Positions 46,286 through 55,055 of a DNA stretch of 64,000 bases are shown in pieces. Both the position numbers and the translations under genes were made by a program. Within the stretch, counting starts at the first letter, position 1. Every line of letters begins with the position of its first letter. The DNA is taken from positions 1-64,000 of the forward strand of contig JBDRKJ010000006.1 in the NCBI GenBank assembly GCA_043814035.1, given 5' to 3'. This DNA is from Peribacter sp043814035. Its GTDB lineage: Bacteria > Patescibacteriota > Gracilibacteria > Peribacterales > Peribacteraceae. The notes below the pieces were generated by a model. The model saw only the letters and a program-made list of their open reading frames with translations. It was not told where the DNA came from and ran no database searches.

Positions 46286-46585
46286 TAAAAAAAGACCGGA
46301 ACGTATTCCGGCCTTTTTGTGTTGGTGTTCCCCTCGGGTGCTATCGGAAGCAAGTAGACTACTTCGCGAGCGGGTGAGGGAGAAGGGTGAAGGGAGGAAA
46401 CCTTCGTCTTTCTGCCGTGCTGTGGTCCTTGTTTCTCCTCGTGACCGGCCGAGGTCCCCGTACCAGGATCTTTAGACCTCGCAATTGCGGAGGGATCCAT
46501 GGGGAGTAGAGGGGGTGCGTCCACCCGGCTCCTTGAAGCCGGCGGGCGACATTGCACAGCAGAGAGGATGGTAGTCACATGGTGA
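46286..46585 (-). ncRNA. Structured RNA family, copy 2
   Basis: Minus-strand homologue of 13030-13323. The enclosing helix is a perfect 9-bp pairing (46554-46562 with 46412-46420). Inside are a different hairpin (46525-46542), the C-rich strand, a hairpin with AATT loop, CTAAAG, GGTACGG and CGAGGAGAAACAAG. It ends in a terminator (46286-46318; CCGGAA/TTCCGG, T-run) usable in both directions, so it may also serve the ATPase gene. Short reading frames here look non-coding. Confidence 0.65.
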
Positions 46586-47086
46586 GCCTCATATTCAGGA
46601 GCGAATCCTTGAACGAAGCGTATGTGTTATGCAGTGATCAACGATAAGCGAGGGGAGGACGTTCCTATGCCCATGCATTCCTTTGGAAGGATGGATAGGT
46701 GAATGGGAGGAACGCGGCACGCTTTTAATGTGACCACCATTCTCTCTGCGTAGTATCTGTGGTGTGAAGGGGCGGGCTGTGCTCCGGCCCCGTACCATTC
46801 GATTGTCTTACGGTACGGGGGCGGAGCGTTTGTGTTTGTCTTTCTCTTGGTAGGAAGGAACACGAGGCCGCAGGCCTTGATTTGCTTGATTGGCAAATCC
46901 GGCCATTGTACCGCGCATGAATATTCAGGCAAATTCTTGGGATAGCCCTCCAGCCTTTTCTGTAGTGTTGATCACATTAATTGAACAACAAGAATTATCG
47001 ATTCTTGGCTAATAAAAGCCAATTTATACACAATTCATACATGTACATTCCTTTTAACTTTCAATGAGACAAGCAGAACATACATT
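46586..47086. other. Gene-free stretch upstream of RNA copy 2
   Basis: No convincing ORF. The most prominent feature is a 16-bp inverted repeat with one mismatch and a 15-nt loop (46781-46827; GCTCCG plus CCCCGTACC arms). A candidate minus-strand promoter (46959-46988) points through it toward the structured RNA, so this could be the RNA's 5' domain. The AT-rich part 46940-47086 looks like a promoter region. Confidence 0.4.
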
Positions 47087-48478
47087 TTAGAGTCCTTCGG
47101 GAGCCATGAGCTCAATGTGACTCTCGGTAAATCGCTTCAGGATTTCTTCTGTGATCTGCGTCATGACGACACGCCGCCGGCCGATAGGAGCAGGAAAGCA
47201 CAGACGTAGCTCAATTGCTCCGCCTGTTGTGACTTCTGCGTAGACACGAGGAGCAGGGGAAATCTGCGTGAAGTAGTACCCACGCATTCGACGATCTATC
47301 TGGCGCTGGGCCTGCGAAGCGAATTCTCCTGTCTCCTTCTTCAGGATCTCTTCGAGAATGCCTTTGGCTTGTTCATACTGACTGGGTTTCTTCAGTCGAA
47401 TAGGCATTTCGACATTCTCGAAATCTGATGTGCTGTGAAAATTCACAAGGGGATCGACCAGCATCCTCTGATTCGGAATGCGCACGAGCTTACCCATGTG
47501 TCCCATGAGTTCGGCATCCATTGTTCGTGACACGATGAGCGTGGTGTAGAGCATGCCTACATCAATGACGTCCCCCACCAGATCGCCGATAGCCACGCGT
47601 TGGCCGATGGAGATGGAATTCCTCAATCCGAACCATCCCGCAATCCCCTTGATCATATCTTGCATGACAATGATCAGTGCAGCGCCGATCACGGCAATAA
47701 CCGTCGAGATTCCCGGATGCTCTGAATAGATGCGTTGAATGAACCAGAAGACGAGTGTCACGTAGACGACGAATGTGAAGACTTTTGTTGCTGCATAGCG
47801 CAGGCGTCGATGACGAATGTGGTTGAGTAGCAGATTTCTAATGAGTCGTTCGGCCCAGAAGATGAAGAAGAAGATCGCAAGGTAAGAGAGAATGCTGAAG
47901 AGAACACCGAGGTTGCGCACCTGCTGCTCCTGCTTCAATGTGTTGAGCCGGTCCTCTTGTGCTTTCTGATAGGCCTGTAGAACAGAAAGACGCTCTTCGA
48001 CAATCGCCTTCTTTGCCAGAAGCTCCGGGTAGGATTTTGTGAGCAGTATCTGGCCGGAGGGTAGAGATCCCGTTCCGCTCTTCTGAATTTGCTTGTAGTG
48101 CGATTCCTCTTTTTCCAGTAGTGAGAGATCTGCCTTTCTCTCATCGATGCGCTGGTTGATGCTGCTCACAATCGATCGCTGCCGATCGAGCGCCAGTACA
48201 AGATCAGAAGGTTCGGCTTGGTCTTGCTCCAGATCTTTGATGGTTTTGGCGAATTCCTTCTCGAATTCTGATCGGATGGCGGCCCGTTCGTCAGTAATTC
48301 CTTTCTCAATCGGACTCGTTGCATCGGGTGTTTGCGCCTTGAGCAGGCTGGAGAAACGCCATTGCAGGCGTGGGACATCTTTTTGAATATCGCTCTGAGC
48401 AGCAATTGCCACATTCGCCAGAAACAAACCGGTAAACAGGAAGGCGAAGGACCAAGAACGGAAGTTGAAATGGAACAT
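47087..48478 (-). CDS. MscS-family mechanosensitive channel
   Basis: A 463-residue channel for osmotic protection. A signal peptide (MFHFNFRSWSFAFLF...AIAA) and an extracytoplasmic helical region (about 35-190) precede three TMs. The pore helix is VIAVIGAALIIVMQDMIKGIAGWF, followed by the beta domain ISIGQRVAIGDLVGDVIDVGML and IPNQRMLVDPLVNF. Start at 48478 is supported by the signal peptide and by TACAGT (48487-48492) 8 nt upstream. Confidence 0.93.
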   Translation of the reverse strand: MFHFNFRSWSFAFLFTGLFLANVAIAAQSDIQKDVPRLQWRFSSLLKAQTPDATSPIEKGITDERAAIRSEFEKEFAKTIKDLEQDQAEPSDLVLALDRQRSIVSSINQRIDERKADLSLLEKEESHYKQIQKSGTGSLPSGQILLTKSYPELLAKKAIVEERLSVLQAYQKAQEDRLNTLKQEQQVRNLGVLFSILSYLAIFFFIFWAERLIRNLLLNHIRHRRLRYAATKVFTFVVYVTLVFWFIQRIYSEHPGISTVIAVIGAALIIVMQDMIKGIAGWFGLRNSISIGQRVAIGDLVGDVIDVGMLYTTLIVSRTMDAELMGHMGKLVRIPNQRMLVDPLVNFHSTSDFENVEMPIRLKKPSQYEQAKGILEEILKKETGEFASQAQRQIDRRMRGYYFTQISPAPRVYAEVTTGGAIELRLCFPAPIGRRRVVMTQITEEILKRFTESHIELMAPEGL

Positions 48479-48545
48479 GCTGGAGCACTGTAGCACAGCG
48501 TACAAAAACTGTGAGAGATGAGCGGGATTTTTTACTCGCGCACTA

Positions 48546-49877
48546 CTACGACCGTGACATGACCACTTCCTTTCCTGCGCTTTTCTCCACACTTGCTGGT
48601 CCGTTGGCGTCGGCCCAATGCTGAGGATCGATACCGGGGCAGGGGAAGGCCTGGCAGAGCTCTGAGATTTCGCCAGCAATGCGGTCTAAGGCTGCTTCGT
48701 CTTTAGCATTGGTCAGTACAGCATTGATCCAGTCGCCGATCTTACGCATTTCGGGTTCTTTCATCCCGCGTGAGGTCACGGAAGGTGTTCCGATGCGCAC
48801 GCCGGAGGGATTCATGGGCGTCTGCGTGTCGAAGGGCACCAGATTACAGTTGGCTACCATACCGGCGCGATCGAGTGCTCTGGAGGCGTCGCGGCCCAGA
48901 ATACCTTTACTCTTGAAGGTTTCGAAAAGGATCAAGTGGTTGTCAGTTCCACCGGTGATAAGGCGCAACCCGTGTGTGAGCAGCTGATCGGCGAGCGCCT
49001 GTGCGTTCTTTACAATCTGCGCGGCGTATTCTTTGAATGCCGGTTGCGTTGCCTCCTTGAAGGCGACAGCGATGGCCGCTGTAGTCTGATTGTGCGGTCC
49101 ACCCTGCAGACCTGGCATGATTGCCTTGTCGATGGCTTGGGCGTACTGCGCTTTGCACACCATGAGTGCTCCACGCGGTCCGCGTAATGTCTTGTGCGAT
49201 GTGGTGATGCCGGTATCGGCCATGGGGAAGGGGCTTGGATGTACTCCTCCCAGAATGAGCCCTGTAATATGCGAGATGTCGGCGTGGAAGATCGCTCCAA
49301 CGTCGTCACAAATCTCGCGGAACCGTTGCCATTCGATGGTCCGCGGGTAGGCGGTGTAGCCGGCAACGATGAGTTTCGGCTTCACTTCTTTCGCCTGTTT
49401 CCAGATTTGGTCGTAGTTGAGCCGCTCCGTCTCTGGGTCCAATTCGTACGGTGCTGAGTGGTAGAGCTTGCCCGAGAAATTCACCTTCCACCCGTGCGTG
49501 AGGTGGCCACCCTGCGGAAGAGCAAGACCCATGATCACATCACCCGGCTGCAGAACAGCGTGATAGACAGCCATATTGGCCGGGCTCCCCGAGTACGGCT
49601 GCACGTTGGCGTGATCCATGTGAAATGCTGCCTTTGCCCGCTCGATGGCGAGCGACTCGATCTGATCGGTGATCTGTTGACCTTCGTAGTAGCGCTTGCC
49701 GGGGTACCCTTCAGAGTAGATGTTCGTCAGTACACTCCCCGATGCTTCCAGAACCGCGGAGGACGCGTAGTTTTCAGAGGGAATGAGGCGGATCTTTGAC
49801 CACTGTCGTTGTTCCTCGGCGATGATGAGGTCGCGAATCTGTGGATCCGTCTTCGTAAGTGCAGGAAGGTATGTCAT
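48546..49877 (-). CDS. glyA: Serine hydroxymethyltransferase
   Basis: A 443-residue PLP enzyme converting Ser and THF to Gly and 5,10-methylene-THF. Motifs are LIPSENYAS, YSEGYPGKRYYEG, NVQPYSGSPAN, HADISHITGLILGG and TTSHKTLRGPRG with the PLP Lys229. It lies downstream of 5-formyl-THF cyclo-ligase on the same strand (gap 79 bp), a compact one-carbon pair. Those two genes imply that folate chemistry exists even though PurP bypasses a folate-dependent purine step. Confidence 0.97.
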   Translation of the reverse strand: MTYLPALTKTDPQIRDLIIAEEQRQWSKIRLIPSENYASSAVLEASGSVLTNIYSEGYPGKRYYEGQQITDQIESLAIERAKAAFHMDHANVQPYSGSPANMAVYHAVLQPGDVIMGLALPQGGHLTHGWKVNFSGKLYHSAPYELDPETERLNYDQIWKQAKEVKPKLIVAGYTAYPRTIEWQRFREICDDVGAIFHADISHITGLILGGVHPSPFPMADTGITTSHKTLRGPRGALMVCKAQYAQAIDKAIMPGLQGGPHNQTTAAIAVAFKEATQPAFKEYAAQIVKNAQALADQLLTHGLRLITGGTDNHLILFETFKSKGILGRDASRALDRAGMVANCNLVPFDTQTPMNPSGVRIGTPSVTSRGMKEPEMRKIGDWINAVLTNAKDEAALDRIAGEISELCQAFPCPGIDPQHWADANGPASVEKSAGKEVVMSRS

Positions 49878-49956
49878 GGAAGGAGGGGTAGGAGTGAGGG
49901 CATCCTCAGCCTACCACGCGCGCGCTTGCTGAAAAGCCTTCTGAACACAAAGGTTG

Positions 49957-50538
49957 TTATTTCTGTATGAGCGTGAATCCACGTGGGGTGAAAATGCCAT
50001 CTACGGGGGCGTCATGCTCCTCCATGGGGACAACATTCACTACTTGGCAGTCGTATGCGACACCGAAGTACTGCGATTCTCCGTTTTCTGCGCGATGAGC
50101 GGTGATCCACCGGTCGTAGCCCCCGTTTCCGCGCCCGAGGCGGCCACCTGCCTGATCAAATGCGCGTCCCGGAATCAGGGCCACAATCGTCTCTGTAGGA
50201 TCCAGTATTTCAGCGTCCGCTGATGGCTCAGGGATACCAAACGAACTTGCCTGAAGATGCGAGAGATCGTGCACTCGTCGCATGACGAGTGTGCTCCCGT
50301 CGAACACCGGCAGATAGAGCGGCTGATTGCGCGTGAGCAGTTCTGCGAGGAGTGCGCGAATATCTGGTTCGGTTTGAAGAGGGAAGTATGCGCACACCGC
50401 TCCCTCCGTTGGCAGTGTTTCCAAAATCCTGCGTTCAATGGAACGGCTCTGGGCGGCACGCTCCTGCGCATTCATGTGCTGGATGCGTTCGAGGATTGCT
50501 GTGCGGAGCTCCTCTTTCTGGTCAGAGAGATGAGGCAT
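49957..50538 (-). CDS. 5-formyltetrahydrofolate cyclo-ligase
   Basis: A 193-residue ATP-dependent enzyme returning 5-formyl-THF to the folate pool. The N-terminal KEELRTAILERI helix, the phosphate loop region GRAFDQAGGRLGRGNGGYDR (about 123-142) and the C-terminal HDAPVDGIFTP motif are diagnostic. TATACT (50545-50550) ends 6 nt before the ATG. Upstream of glyA in the same direction. Confidence 0.94.
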   Translation of the reverse strand: MPHLSDQKEELRTAILERIQHMNAQERAAQSRSIERRILETLPTEGAVCAYFPLQTEPDIRALLAELLTRNQPLYLPVFDGSTLVMRRVHDLSHLQASSFGIPEPSADAEILDPTETIVALIPGRAFDQAGGRLGRGNGGYDRWITAHRAENGESQYFGVAYDCQVVNVVPMEEHDAPVDGIFTPRGFTLIQK

Positions 50539-50582
50539 GGAAGAAGTATACTTTCATCATTACCTTTTGCGATGTTTCTTTT

Positions 50583-50608
50583 TCCACCTTTGTCGCGACA
50601 AAGGTGGA
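50583..50608. repeat. CCACCTTTGTC palindrome, copy 2
   Basis: A perfect 26-bp palindrome centred on TCGCGA, preceded by TTTCTTTT as at 46244-46269. It lies about 35 bp upstream of the cyclo-ligase promoter. The stretch from 50609 to 50809 is GC-rich, contains a GGATTCGGAGTC-type hairpin and shows no gene I can support. Confidence 0.6.
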
Positions 50609-50809
50609 GCCAAAGCGCCGGCGCGCCAATCCCTACTCCACCCGGCCCTGTGCCTCCTCGCCGACTCCTACAAGGATTCGGAGTCGTCTCGTCAGCCGTC
50701 CGTTGCCCGGCAGGGCCTTCCCCTTCACCCCCCGTGGCGCGCCACCTCCAGAATTGTATACATCCGTTTGGACTGAGTTCTGTTGCGTCGCGGAGCGACG
50801 GAAAATAAT

Positions 50810-50915
50810 TTATCGCGAAGCCGTGGGTGGCTTTGACTTAGACCCGCGGCTGGAGCGATACCACTGAAGGGAAAAGAGAGTCCGTGAGAGAGAAACCGTA
50901 GGTTTCTCTTTCGCG
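50810..50915 (-). repeat. Two-hairpin element, copy D
   Basis: Minus strand, starting 2 bp after the dnaX stop. Hairpin one (50884-50913) has arms GAGAGAAACC and GGTTTCTCTTTC. Hairpin two has a 10-bp inner stem with one mismatch (50842-50851 with 50819-50828), the loop CTAAGTCAAAGCC and an outer TATCGC/GCGATA stem. Loop and flanks match copy A while both stems differ in a compensatory way. Confidence 0.65.
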
Positions 50916-50916
50916 A

Positions 50917-52383
50917 TCAAAAAACCTCCGCTGCCGCATCAGCCAGATTCACCACATTCTCTTTGGTATCGGGCTTTTCGCGATCCTTCTCGAGAACACA
51001 TTCGAGCTTGAGTGAGCGCTTAAAAATCTTCTGCATCACTTGTTCTACGACACGGCTTGCTTCGATTGCTGCCACCTTGTCGCGGTGAAAGGTCGATGTG
51101 AAGCCCAACGTTACCTTCGCTCCTGTGATGCCTTGCAGTTCTCCGTTTTTGAGTGACATGCGTACCGAGGCAGGGGTCGTTTCTTCCAGAATCTGTGCCC
51201 ATGCAGCAGAAATATTTTCGAGAGTCACATCCGGTGCCTCGATTTCTGCCGCGGATGCGGCCACACTGTCTTCCTCACTGTCTTTGGGAGGTGGGGCGGC
51301 TGGAATTGGTTCCTCCTTCGCCTTCTTGCGCTCAGATTTTTCCACTGCCTTTGCGGGGAGCACATCACTGCGGCCTTTCGTTTCAGGACTGCACAGGGTG
51401 AGCAGGGCCGATTCCACAACGAGCCCGGGAACAGGCGATAGGCGCAGGTTGCGTATGGCTTCGAGCAGAATATCAAGTGCCTGAAGATGCACATCAATAG
51501 GCTTCTTCTTTTCGATGGCAAGGTGTAGCTCTACGCGAACGAGTGCCAGGAGCTCTCTGAGAAAGAGATCGAGTGGTGTGCCAGCTTCTTCAAGTTCACG
51601 TACGGCCTTGAGCAGAGCAGGGGGGTCATTGCGTCCGATTGCATCTGCTACTGCCGCGATGTACTCCTGACCGGTTGCGCCGATACGTTGCTCCACATCC
51701 TTTACAGTGATTTTGGGGAGCGAGCGCATCTGATCGAGAAGAGAGATCGCATCGCGCAACCCGCCTTCGACGTGTCGGGCGATGAGTCGCAGGGCTTCAC
51801 GATCGACGATGATGTGTTCTTGATCGGCGATGTACTGCAACCGCCGTACGATGTCCTCCTCCTCAATGGGGCGAAAGGGAAAGCACTGACATCGACTTTG
51901 AATGGTGGCGGGAATTTTGTTGAGCTCCGTCGTCGCGAGGATGAAGTGCGCATACTCCGGCGGTTCTTCTAGTGTTTTTAAGAGCGCATTGAACGCGTCT
52001 TTCGTGATCATATGCGCCTCGTCGATGATGTAGACCTTCGCCGTCGCGACCACGGGCGAGAATTGGATTTTCTCGATCAGATCTCGCACATCATCAATGC
52101 CACGGTTCGATGCCGCGTCGATTTCGAGAAGGTCGACGATCGATCCATCTTCTATTCCCTTGATGATCTGACGCTTGAGTGTGTCATCGGTGATGCCGTG
52201 CGTCATGATGTGCTTGGCGAGGATGCGCGCGACGGATGTTTTTCCTGTTCCGCGACTGCCGGCGAAGAGATATGCATGTGAAAGTTTCTTCTGCTCCACA
52301 GCTTGTTCCAAGGTCGTGACGACGGCGTCTTGTCCCACGACGTCTGCGAAGACGAGGGGCCGGTACGTTCGATAAAGGGCCAT
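50917..52383 (-). CDS. dnaX: DNA polymerase III subunit gamma/tau, zinc motif absent
   Basis: A 488-residue clamp-loader ATPase. Start MALYRTYRPLVFADVVGQD is canonical and lies 9 nt after TATGCT (52393-52398). Walker A is GSRGTGKTS, the EIDAASNRGIDDVR block, Walker B IIDEAHMIT, and sensor/Arg-finger SRCQCFPFR. The four-Cys zinc module normally inserted after Walker A is missing (KHIMTHGITDDTLKRQI instead). Domain III and a short C-terminal domain follow, shorter than E. coli tau. Confidence 0.94.
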   Translation of the reverse strand: MALYRTYRPLVFADVVGQDAVVTTLEQAVEQKKLSHAYLFAGSRGTGKTSVARILAKHIMTHGITDDTLKRQIIKGIEDGSIVDLLEIDAASNRGIDDVRDLIEKIQFSPVVATAKVYIIDEAHMITKDAFNALLKTLEEPPEYAHFILATTELNKIPATIQSRCQCFPFRPIEEEDIVRRLQYIADQEHIIVDREALRLIARHVEGGLRDAISLLDQMRSLPKITVKDVEQRIGATGQEYIAAVADAIGRNDPPALLKAVRELEEAGTPLDLFLRELLALVRVELHLAIEKKKPIDVHLQALDILLEAIRNLRLSPVPGLVVESALLTLCSPETKGRSDVLPAKAVEKSERKKAKEEPIPAAPPPKDSEEDSVAASAAEIEAPDVTLENISAAWAQILEETTPASVRMSLKNGELQGITGAKVTLGFTSTFHRDKVAAIEASRVVEQVMQKIFKRSLKLECVLEKDREKPDTKENVVNLADAAAEVF

Positions 52384-52443
52384 GGGAATGTCAGCATACT
52401 CTCTCACTCCTCCGTTTGCAGCATCTTCGGTTCCTTCCGTTCT

Positions 52444-54249
52444 TTACGCAGAGAGGGCGTAGGAGGATTGCTGCGTTGATTTGGAGGGCGTTTTGGGGAG
52501 GGAACGAGGTGTCGCACTATCCGTGAGCGTGAATGTCAGCCCTTGTTCTTTAAGTTTTCTCACTCCGCGCTTGAGCACCCAGTTCACGTTACGCACGAGG
52601 TGCAGTTGCTCTTCGTACGTCACGCCCGTGGGAATGAGCGTGGTCCAGTAACGGAACGCGTGATTGTTCTTGCGGGTTTCCAAGATCGACAAGAAGTGCT
52701 GGTGGGTATTGGGCGGCATGTGAATGATCGTCGGAGCCCACTCCCCCTCGTCGTACCGGCGTACGGCCGGGTCGTGCTGCTTATCACTCACCACGCCCAG
52801 TTTCACATTGTCGAGACCCTTCTTGCGGTGCTTGCCTGCCTTGGCGAGAGCCTGCGTGTCATTCGTTGCCTGTTGTTCTAATCCCTTCTCACGGTCATCT
52901 GTGAGGTACCCGTGTTCCCGGCACCAGATGCGGTTGTAGGTGCACGACGCAATCGCCCGCATTTTGTCGGGGTCATTCATAGCGGCGAGATAGAGGGGCT
53001 TGAGGGGAGTGGGAATCTGATCGTAGGCCATACGCATCTGCTCCAGTGTTTCATCGGCATTCTTCATTGGCTGTTGCTCTTTCTGCGCTTCTGTACGGAA
53101 TGATTTGAGGTAGCGTTCCAGAGAATCGAGCTCGAAGCGATCGCGCTCCACCCCTTTGCCTTGTTCGAAGAGTGCGCGCGCCTTTTGTAACAAATCCTCT
53201 GCATCGTCCCATTCCTTGGCATCGAGTGCGTGACGAATGCCGAGTTTGAGATTCTCCATCTCGCGAGGAGAGGGTGCCTCGGTGAGGTTGAGCCGTTGCT
53301 TGGCCTGCTCCACGTAACTTATGCGTTGCCTGTAGCTTAAGAGTAGAAATTTCTGCGGTGTAAGACGATTGAATCCCTGTGGAACGTTTTTTTTCATCTC
53401 GGATTCTACCCAGTCGTATTCCGTACGGAGCTTCATCCAGTTCTTGATGTACTCGGGAAGCTGGTGTTCCACGTAGTCGTGCAGTGCCATTGTATTGGGA
53501 AATTTTTCTAGTCTCTCAAGCAGCCAGCTCCCTATTTTATCCCGGTTGATGGCACCGGCGGACGCTGCGGTCTCGAGAGAAGATCTCGCCCTTTTGTGCA
53601 GGTGTTCGACTTTGCGTGCATTGGCGATCATGGCGGCCTCGACATGCGCATTGAGGTCTTCTCGTTTGTCGAAATGCAGATCCAAAAACTTTTTGCCTCT
53701 GCGGAATGTTTCCAGCTGCGACACATCCTCTTTAGTGAGCGACTTGAAGCGCGGATCGCCGAGGAGTTTCTTCCTCTTCTTCGCGACTTTTTCCCACGCA
53801 GCAAGGTAGGAGGGCATCTGGTGATTTACGAAGTACTCCTTTGCTTTGTAGTTGAGTGAGGGATTTGTGAAGCGATCGAGCCATCGCTTCTTGGATTCGC
53901 GCGTGATGTGATGCTCGGTGTTGGCGCGATCGAGCATTGTGTGCAGCTTCTGCGAAAGCTGATGAGCGGATTGTCTCTGTCGTTCTGCCACCTCGTCGCG
54001 GTAGCGCTCCCAGTCACTGATTTCTTCTTCGGTGAGCCCGATGTTCTGCAGCCCCAGACGGAGCTGCTCTGTCTCTGCAGCCGAAGCCACGTGCAGCTTG
54101 TCGAACGTCTCACCGATGAACCCCCGAAAGTACTGGACGAGATCACTCCGTCTTCTCGACAGCATTTCTCTTTCTGGAGATTCAACTTCGCCTGCGTTTT
54201 CGTTCCCGTGTTCCCGTTGATCCGACAAGGTATCTGTCTGAGTAACCAT
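52444..54249 (-). CDS. Large helical hypothetical protein
   Basis: A 601-residue soluble, charged, mostly helical protein without signal peptide or TM. It includes two related segments: RWLDRFTNPSLNYKAKEYFVNHQMP (about 118-142) and SWLLERLEKFPNTMALHDYVEHQLP (about 240-264), each followed by a Tyr-x-x-x-Trp helix, suggesting an internal duplication. The C-terminal part (from about 425) contains single Cys residues but no motif. TAGAAT (54258-54263) lies 8 nt before the start. Divergent from dcd. Unknown function. Confidence 0.7.
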   Translation of the reverse strand: MVTQTDTLSDQREHGNENAGEVESPEREMLSRRRSDLVQYFRGFIGETFDKLHVASAAETEQLRLGLQNIGLTEEEISDWERYRDEVAERQRQSAHQLSQKLHTMLDRANTEHHITRESKKRWLDRFTNPSLNYKAKEYFVNHQMPSYLAAWEKVAKKRKKLLGDPRFKSLTKEDVSQLETFRRGKKFLDLHFDKREDLNAHVEAAMIANARKVEHLHKRARSSLETAASAGAINRDKIGSWLLERLEKFPNTMALHDYVEHQLPEYIKNWMKLRTEYDWVESEMKKNVPQGFNRLTPQKFLLLSYRQRISYVEQAKQRLNLTEAPSPREMENLKLGIRHALDAKEWDDAEDLLQKARALFEQGKGVERDRFELDSLERYLKSFRTEAQKEQQPMKNADETLEQMRMAYDQIPTPLKPLYLAAMNDPDKMRAIASCTYNRIWCREHGYLTDDREKGLEQQATNDTQALAKAGKHRKKGLDNVKLGVVSDKQHDPAVRRYDEGEWAPTIIHMPPNTHQHFLSILETRKNNHAFRYWTTLIPTGVTYEEQLHLVRNVNWVLKRGVRKLKEQGLTFTLTDSATPRSLPKTPSKSTQQSSYALSA

Positions 54250-54331
54250 GGACTGCCATTCTACCTGAGCGGTGCTGCGCGCATGCAAAATGACGCGATT
54301 TTTGAGGCATTGTGTGTTAGGATGCCACTCC

Positions 54332-54919
54332 ATGATTCTCTCCGATCGGGACATCAAAGAGGCGATTCGCTCTGGCCATGTGAAGGTGACGTCACCCCTG
54401 CGTGACGTGATGCCACACATCCATGCCAGTTCTATGGATTTACACCTCGGGTCCGTCTTCAAGACCTACGAACACAGTCGATTTGCTGTATTGGATCCCA
54501 AGAAACCCGAGAGCTTTCACGGTAATACGCGGACCATTGAGATCAAGGACGCAGAGCCCTTCATTGTCCAGCCGGGGGAGTTCATCCTTGGTGTCACTGA
54601 AGAGACCATCACGGTGCCCGATGATTTGGTGGTGCGTGTAGAGGGTCGCAGTTCCTTGGGCCGGCTCGGCATCATCGTTCATTCCACGGCGGGGTTCGTC
54701 GATCCGGGTTTCTCGGGCACGATCACGCTCGAGATCAGCAACTTGAACAGGCTTCCCGTTGCGCTCTACCCGGGCATGCGTGTATGTCAGTTGGCGTTCG
54801 AGACGATGTCGAGCCCGGCAGAGCAGCCGTATCACCTCAAGCCCTTCAGCAAATATCAAGGGCAGAGCCAGCCGGAGGAGAGTCGACTGATGATGGATCC
54901 GGAGTTTACGCAGGTGTAA
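54332..54919 (+). CDS. dcd: dCTP deaminase
   Basis: A 195-residue trimeric enzyme converting dCTP to dUTP for dTTP synthesis, possibly bifunctional (deaminase-dUTPase). Starts MILSDRDIKEAI and contains SSMDLHLGSVF, RVEGRSSLGRLGIIVHSTAGFVDPGFSGTITLEISN (substrate loop and catalytic Glu region) and the C-terminal KYQGQSQPEESRL. TAGGAT (54318-54323) lies 8 nt before the ATG, favouring this start over one 20 codons upstream. Confidence 0.96.
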   Translation: MILSDRDIKEAIRSGHVKVTSPLRDVMPHIHASSMDLHLGSVFKTYEHSRFAVLDPKKPESFHGNTRTIEIKDAEPFIVQPGEFILGVTEETITVPDDLVVRVEGRSSLGRLGIIVHSTAGFVDPGFSGTITLEISNLNRLPVALYPGMRVCQLAFETMSSPAEQPYHLKPFSKYQGQSQPEESRLMMDPEFTQV

Positions 54920-54961
54920 TTGATTGAAGATCGCTGGTGCTTTGGTACCATTGGCACCGCT

Positions 54962-55017
54962 GGACGATTAGCTCCCGCCTTCGCCCTCCGGGGCTTCGGT
55001 GGGCAAGCAGTTGGTTG
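54962..55017 (+). pseudogene. tRNA 5' relic split by a hairpin insert
   Basis: GGACGATTAGCTC (54962-54974) and CAGTTGGTTG (55008-55017) together reproduce the 5' acceptor/D-arm of a tRNA like the intact tRNA-Val that begins at 55056. Between them is a 33-nt CCTTCG-rich hairpin of the dispersed repeat type. No anticodon or T arm follows. Confidence 0.45.
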
Positions 55018-55055
55018 CCACTTCGTTCCTTCTTACATTCCAGTCTACAGACATC

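Noticed and set aside
46279..46932. Two minus-strand ORFs of about 100 codons
   Set aside because: They overlay the structured RNA and its upstream part, are Pro/Arg/Ser-rich with no motif, and the homologous region at 13 kb has no corresponding ORF.
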